A stretch of 15,868 bases of DNA, from positions 1 through 15,868 of the forward strand of contig JALZUX010000205.1 of the NCBI GenBank assembly GCA_023301405.1. Reading direction: 5' to 3'. Shown piece by piece: positions 13,026 through 15,868 of this stretch (position 1 is its first letter; each line of letters opens with the position of its first letter). The stretch comes from Granulosicoccaceae bacterium. Its GTDB lineage: Bacteria; Pseudomonadota; Gammaproteobacteria; Granulosicoccales; Granulosicoccaceae. The position numbers and the translations under genes were made by a program. The notes beneath the pieces are model-generated. The model saw nothing but the letters and a program-made list of their open reading frames with translations. It made no database searches and had not been told where the DNA came from.

Positions 13026-15868
13026 ATGAACACCTACGTAATGGGCGAGATCGCCACTTTGTTAGCGGTCACCGTACTCGCAGGGATGCTAGTCGGCTGG
13101 TGCATCAAAAGTTTGATGACCGGGCGGACTGAGCGCAAAGTCCGCGCGCACGTCGCCCATGACGTAGATGACTCTGCTGCAGACGTAGCAAGTATCCGAC
13201 AAACATTGTTGCGCAGGGAGGCGCAACTCAAGGATACCAACCAGGAATTACAAAAAATGCGTGGCCGCGATGTATCTATGAAAGCCGGCAACACGACGCA
13301 AATCGAGGAAATAAACAAGCTCAAAAATGAACTCGCCCTAGCACGCCAGTCGCTGGATCGGAACCGCTCAGAATTCAACAGCTTCAGAAACGACAAGCAG
13401 ACCGAACTACAGCAAGTTGGAAATAAACTTGCCAGCTTCCAGTCCGGAGGCGCAGTCCACGATGAACGTATGTTAGAAGCCAACGACACTATTGGCGCAC
13501 TTCGTACCGCCGTACGCGAGAACGACAAAGTCATCGACAGCCTACGAGCACGAATCAAAGAAGGCGATAGCAGTGTAGAAAACCTTCGCACACAGCTAAA
13601 ATCTTCCGAGACCCAACTGAGCGATGCACTAGGCGTTCGGCAAACAACAGAAACCACCATTGCCAAGCTCAACATGCAGTTGCAAGACGTCAGCGACCAA
13701 CGTGACAAATTCAAGCGCGACTATGACGCCGCACTTGAAACTAAGAATAAGGACATCGCAAAGCAACAAGTGAAACTCGAAGGCCTCAGCAAGATACAAA
13801 CAACACTTGCCAACAAAGAACATGAAAACAAAAAACTAACTCAGGTTTCGCAAGCAAACGCGACTAGAGCTAATGAGCAAATCAACGAACTGAAACGCAC
13901 GATCTCAGAGAAAGAAGCACAAAGAGCTGAATCTCTGAAAAATCTCAAGCGAATGCAAGATCAAATTTCAACCATCGAAGCGAAAAACACTTCACTGACT
14001 GCCGAAATAGAAAAGCAAAAAACACTACATTCAACCATCGAAGCAAAGAACAACGCACTGACTGCTGAAGCAGATAAGCAAAAAACGCTGCTTTCAACCA
14101 TTGAAGCAAAAAACAACTCGCTGACTGCTGAAGCAGCAAATCAAAAAGCGCTACACGCCGCTCAGCTCCAAAAAATCACCCAAGAATTAGAAAGTGCCAG
14201 GTCTATTAGTAAGAAAGTTGAAAATAAATCAGCAGAAGTCGTCGCACTCAACGACATGCTGAAAGATATCAGCACCAAAAAAACCGAAGCTCAATCACGC
14301 GTTATCGACCTTGAAAAGCAATTAAAAAGTAACACTGAAATCGCTGCCAACAACGCCGAGTCACAGAGAAAAATTGCCAGTATCACCGCAACGCTGCAAG
14401 ATCGCGATTCAACTGTAGCTAAATTGCGCACCGACATGGACGATCTCGTTGCCAGCAGAAATGATCTGAGCATTCAACTTGGCGAGCTTGAGACCAATAG
14501 CGACAAAACAAAAGCCACTCTGATTCAACGCTCAGAACAGCAAATCATGCAAATGAAAACTGCGCTGCAAGATCGCGACAAGTCATTTGACAAACTCCGT
14601 GGCGACATGGACAAAATGGCAGGTACCCGTGACCGCTTAACTCAGGAGCTTGAAAACCTGCAACAACAAGGATCACAGCTAGAAACGTTTAAAGCCAACT
14701 TGCAATCGACGGTCACACAACGAGAGTCAGAACTACAGCAAAGGAAGGCAGCCTACGACAAGCTGCAGAAAGAATTCCAGCAATTAGCAAGCACCAGAGA
14801 CGACTACGAGCAACGCATTAGCGCGCTAACATCAGAAGTCAAAGCTCAGGCACAGCAGTTACAAGTGCAAGAGAAACGCACCACTCAAAAAATCACTCAG
14901 TTACAACCACAAATCTCTACTTTGCGATCAAAACTATCTCTGGCTGATAGTGAAAACCAAAGGCTCAGCTCAGAACTGGCCAACAGCGCATCCTTAAAGC
15001 TTGCCATTACAGAGCGGGACTCAACCATTCAAAAGTTGCAAGTTGATTTGCAAGATACAAAAATGAATGGCATCCCTGATCCAACACACGATGATGCAAT
15101 CAAAAAAGCCGATTCACTCACTGTTGCACTAAAGGATCGTGACACCGAGATCGCCCGACTGAACAACATTGTTACTGACAACCGACTTGGCTCAAAGAAA
15201 CATCAGTCAGAGGCCACCTTGCTTAAGCAAGAAGTCGAGTCACAAAGCACGCTGATTAAAAATCTGGAAGAGCAAGCAGAAAACACCCTGACTTTGCATA
15301 AAAAAATTGCTTCTCAATCAACTGAAATAGAAAAACTACGTGCGAGTCTGTATGAGAACGAAGGGACTGCCAGCTCTTCTAAGCAGTCAGCTAATCAACC
15401 CGACAATCAAACAGTACTAGCACTCAAAGCCCAAGTGCAACAACAAGCCAATGAGACGGCCAGCATCCGAAATCAACTGGCAGCAGCGCAACAATCGCTG
15501 GCTCAATCAAAACTCCAGCAAGTAGCCCCTGTCACAGACCAGAGCAAGCAAGCTAAAAATAGTAAAACACCGACAGCAAACTCGCAAAATGAAGCTCAGA
15601 CCACTTCAGCAAAACCAAGAGTGTTTGTCAGGCAAGACAACAACTCAACTGAAGCCCTGACGGGGGTCTCTTCTCTCGAGACCACAGGCAGAGCCAATTA
15701 CACCCGTGACGGCTACAAGCTACAGCGTACAAATGGCCAGGACAATTTAGCCCTACTACCAGGCATCGATGCCAAAGCAGAGCGCGAGCTAAACAACAAT
15801 GGAGTAACCGATTTCGAACAGATCGCGCTATGGGGCAAACGTGAAATTTCACATTTTTCAGATAGAGC
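13026..15868 (+). CDS. Giant membrane-anchored coiled-coil protein with C-terminal helix-hairpin-helix-like domain (3' end outside window)
   Basis: The frame is open from ATG 13026 to the window end, giving at least 947 residues. The start has GGAG at 13014-13017 with 8-nt spacing, and only 3 bp separate it from the BON/OmpA stop, so the two genes form an operon. Residues 5-31 are a hydrophobic anchor (LLAVTVLAGMLVGW) followed by Lys/Arg, which predicts a cytoplasmic C-terminal body. From about 50 to 840 the protein is a nearly continuous Gln/Lys/Glu-rich coiled coil. At 906-947 it turns into DNLALLPGIDAKAERELN...GVTDFEQIALWGKREI, which resembles the helix-hairpin-helix-type domain of COG3743 ('predicted flap endonuclease-1-like 5' DNA nuclease') and DUF4332 proteins. 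Such domains may bind DNA, but this one is untested and may be incomplete. It has no SMC or Muk ATPase. The function is unknown. Confidence 0.85.
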   Translation, partial: MNTYVMGEIATLLAVTVLAGMLVGWCIKSLMTGRTERKVRAHVAHDVDDSAADVASIRQTLLRREAQLKDTNQELQKMRGRDVSMKAGNTTQIEEINKLKNELALARQSLDRNRSEFNSFRNDKQTELQQVGNKLASFQSGGAVHDERMLEANDTIGALRTAVRENDKVIDSLRARIKEGDSSVENLRTQLKSSETQLSDALGVRQTTETTIAKLNMQLQDVSDQRDKFKRDYDAALETKNKDIAKQQVKLEGLSKIQTTLANKEHENKKLTQVSQANATRANEQINELKRTISEKEAQRAESLKNLKRMQDQISTIEAKNTSLTAEIEKQKTLHSTIEAKNNALTAEADKQKTLLSTIEAKNNSLTAEAANQKALHAAQLQKITQELESARSISKKVENKSAEVVALNDMLKDISTKKTEAQSRVIDLEKQLKSNTEIAANNAESQRKIASITATLQDRDSTVAKLRTDMDDLVASRNDLSIQLGELETNSDKTKATLIQRSEQQIMQMKTALQDRDKSFDKLRGDMDKMAGTRDRLTQELENLQQQGSQLETFKANLQSTVTQRESELQQRKAAYDKLQKEFQQLASTRDDYEQRISALTSEVKAQAQQLQVQEKRTTQKITQLQPQISTLRSKLSLADSENQRLSSELANSASLKLAITERDSTIQKLQVDLQDTKMNGIPDPTHDDAIKKADSLTVALKDRDTEIARLNNIVTDNRLGSKKHQSEATLLKQEVESQSTLIKNLEEQAENTLTLHKKIASQSTEIEKLRASLYENEGTASSSKQSANQPDNQTVLALKAQVQQQANETASIRNQLAAAQQSLAQSKLQQVAPVTDQSKQAKNSKTPTANSQNEAQTTSAKPRVFVRQDNNSTEALTGVSSLETTGRANYTRDGYKLQRTNGQDNLALLPGIDAKAERELNNNGVTDFEQIALWGKREISHFSDR
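13968..14156 (+). repeat. Three 63-bp tandem repeats in the coiled-coil gene
   Basis: Three in-frame 63-bp units (13968-14030, 14031-14093, 14094-14156) encode 21-residue repeats that each begin STIEAKN and contain LTAE and QK. Twenty-one residues are exactly three heptads, so adding or losing a unit keeps the coiled-coil register. The units have diverged at synonymous and some coding positions. Confidence 0.9.

Noticed and set aside
13034..13714. Minus-strand 226-codon open frame
   Set aside because: It lies opposite the continuous coiled-coil frame that has a good start and ribosome site; its Ser/Leu/Arg-rich translation is typical antisense output.

Overview
The window reads as a bacterial chromosome segment of moderate GC content. 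It most likely comes from a marine proteobacterium. A gammaproteobacterium of the Granulosicoccus/Arenicellales kind is my best guess, made from gene style and not proven. There are no mobile elements, RNA genes or CRISPR arrays that I can support.

Region A (95-6279, plus strand) is a tight seven-gene run for corrinoid-dependent demethylation: a B12-binding corrinoid protein, a DUF1638 protein, a small 'virulence factor' family protein (PF13769), a Cys-rich MetV-like protein, a MetF-type methylenetetrahydrofolate reductase, a methyltetrahydrofolate:corrinoid methyltransferase, and a 2Fe-2S/ASKHA reductive activator of corrinoid proteins. Region B (6238-9347, minus strand) holds a GlxA/GbdR-like AraC regulator, whose 3' end overlaps the activator gene tail-to-tail by 42 bp, and, upstream of it, an MttB-superfamily methyltransferase without an in-frame amber codon. 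Together A and B make a complete route. MttB moves a methyl group from a quaternary or tertiary amine (glycine betaine is the leading guess) to Co(I). The methyltransferase moves it to H4folate. MetF/MetV oxidise CH3-H4folate to CH2-H4folate. The activator rescues Co(II). The regulator probably senses the amine or a product. DUF1638 and the PF13769 protein travel with such operons but have no known role.

A pattern not explained by the family annotations: the corrinoid protein, the common partner, begins with an extremely acidic tail (16 Asp/Glu and no Lys/Arg in the first 30 residues), while MttB, the H4folate methyltransferase, the activator and MetF each carry an Arg/Lys-rich terminal tail. 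This suggests electrostatic docking.

Region C (9348-9824) is a gene-free divergent spacer. Region D (9825-15868, plus strand) is an unrelated envelope pair. The first gene encodes a 1065-residue protein with a disordered Pro/Arg-rich N-terminus, one membrane helix, three tandem BON-like modules split by an EPEAAVEP repeat linker, and a peptidoglycan-binding OmpA domain. The second starts 3 bp later and runs off the window end (at least 947 residues). It is an N-terminally anchored giant coiled-coil protein carrying a C-terminal helix-hairpin-helix-like domain. The pair could link peptidoglycan, inner membrane and cytoplasm or DNA.
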